A DNA stretch of 64,000 nt from positions 124,703,450 to 124,767,449 of the forward strand of contig CP136069.1 of assembly GCA_032622095.1 (NCBI GenBank). The letters run 5' to 3'. The notes under the pieces are model-generated. The model did no database searches. It was not told the origin of the DNA and saw nothing but the letters and a program-made list of their open reading frames with translations. The position numbers and the translations under genes are program-made. Of the stretch, positions 11,790 to 64,000 are shown piece after piece. The DNA is from Siphonodentalium dalli (Eukaryota; Mollusca; Scaphopoda; Gadilida; Siphonodentaliidae). The first letter of the stretch is position 1, and each line of letters begins with the position of its first letter.

Positions 11790-12173
11790 CAGGCCTGAGA
11801 ATATGGTGCCAGACATTTGCAGAATGAGGTGCCCCAGAGGGTGAATTTAGTGATGCTGCTACACAAAATGGGCTAAATCACTAAATTCAACCTCTGGGGA
11901 CCTCATTCTGCTTAGGCGTCATCTTATCTGGAAAGTATCTTTATTTAATATCAACTTAACAAGTTTTTTTTAGTTTCTTTAGAAACTTCTTCAAAAAGAT
12001 TCGTTTCTTTATTAGTTTAGTTTCTCTATATCCCAATTGCATAACCGCGGTGCTCAATGGTGCACATCACAATATTAACCATCTGGGAACTTAAATTGAG
12101 TCTAGGTCTCCCATAACAGATGAGGCCAGGCAGAATGAGGTCCCCAGAGGATGAATATAGTGATGTTAGCCCG
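11790..12173 (+). mobile_element. truncated P2 element in the 3' flank of the SARA-like gene
   Basis: Begins CAGGCCTGAGAATATGG with one full palindrome (about 11818-11912). The second palindrome is cut after its first arm at the junction with a P5 fragment. It contains minus-strand AATAAA words that could act as poly(A) signals for the gene ending at 12350. Confidence 0.65.
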
Positions 12174-12275
12174 CTTCTTATATTTCATAAACTTCCCTCC
12201 AGATGAATAATAGACCATTCCAGTGTATACTTTTGTAACTGAATTGGAGAATCCATTTAATAGAGAGATGGTTAA
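12172..12275 (+). mobile_element. P5 fragment (right end) in the 3' UTR region
   Basis: Shares CTCCAGATGAATAATAGACC and the end GAATCCATTTAATAGAG..TTAA with complete P5 copies. It lies 75 bp downstream of the stop codon of the SARA-like gene. Confidence 0.7.
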
Positions 12276-12349
12276 ATTTCTATTCAGAGGAGAATGAGCT
12301 ACAGAAACTCGCTGTGGGTTTGAGAATCTTCTTGGAGTTTGTTTTTTTT

Positions 12350-64000
<51,651 letters not shown>

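Overview
The window is AT-rich animal nuclear DNA. It has large introns, canonical GT..AG splice sites, dozens of short non-autonomous transposons and several minisatellites. Elements with about 165-bp tandem cores, an (ACGG)n tract and a 3' hairpin resemble the pearl/HINE-type repeats described from molluscs. The best guess is therefore a marine lophotrochozoan, probably a bivalve; this is an inference from repeat style, not a phylogenetic result.

One gene dominates. On the minus strand, from the right edge (64000) to a stop codon at 12350-12352, there are 16 exons whose splice phases all match. They give 3,261 coding bases (1,086 residues plus stop) with the 5' end outside the window. The protein is a SARA/endofin homologue (ZFYVE9/ZFYVE16 family). 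Its layout is a disordered Ser/Pro-rich N-terminal part, a FYVE zinc finger split by a 6.6-kb intron, a Smad-binding-type segment, an RVxF-type PP1-docking motif, and the long conserved C-terminal SARA domain. In known relatives this protein sits on PI3P-rich early endosomes and presents receptor-regulated Smads to TGF-beta/BMP receptors.

Layout: 1-12349 is downstream flank made largely of transposon copies, with no convincing gene (one weak membrane-anchor ORF at 3316). 12350-25134 carries the nine C-terminal exons, plus a possible first exon of an unknown minus-strand gene at 13746-13890 and a DNA transposon with a zinc-finger ORF at 18861-20090. 25135-60679 is mostly intron, with four small exons (H, G, F, E) and most of the repeats. 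60680-64000 carries the four 5'-most visible exons.

The notable non-genic content is the set of small hairpin-forming transposons. Several families begin TTAACCC and end GGGTTAA (piggyBac-like target sites) and share one palindromic hairpin module. One family consists of almost nothing but a near-perfect ~215-bp palindrome (three copies). Another makes TA-flanked foldbacks, and another has 8-bp target duplications and one or two palindromes. Some are nested, including one inserted at the exact centre of another palindrome. Four larger DNA transposons with clear terminal repeats and target-site duplications are delimited at base resolution.
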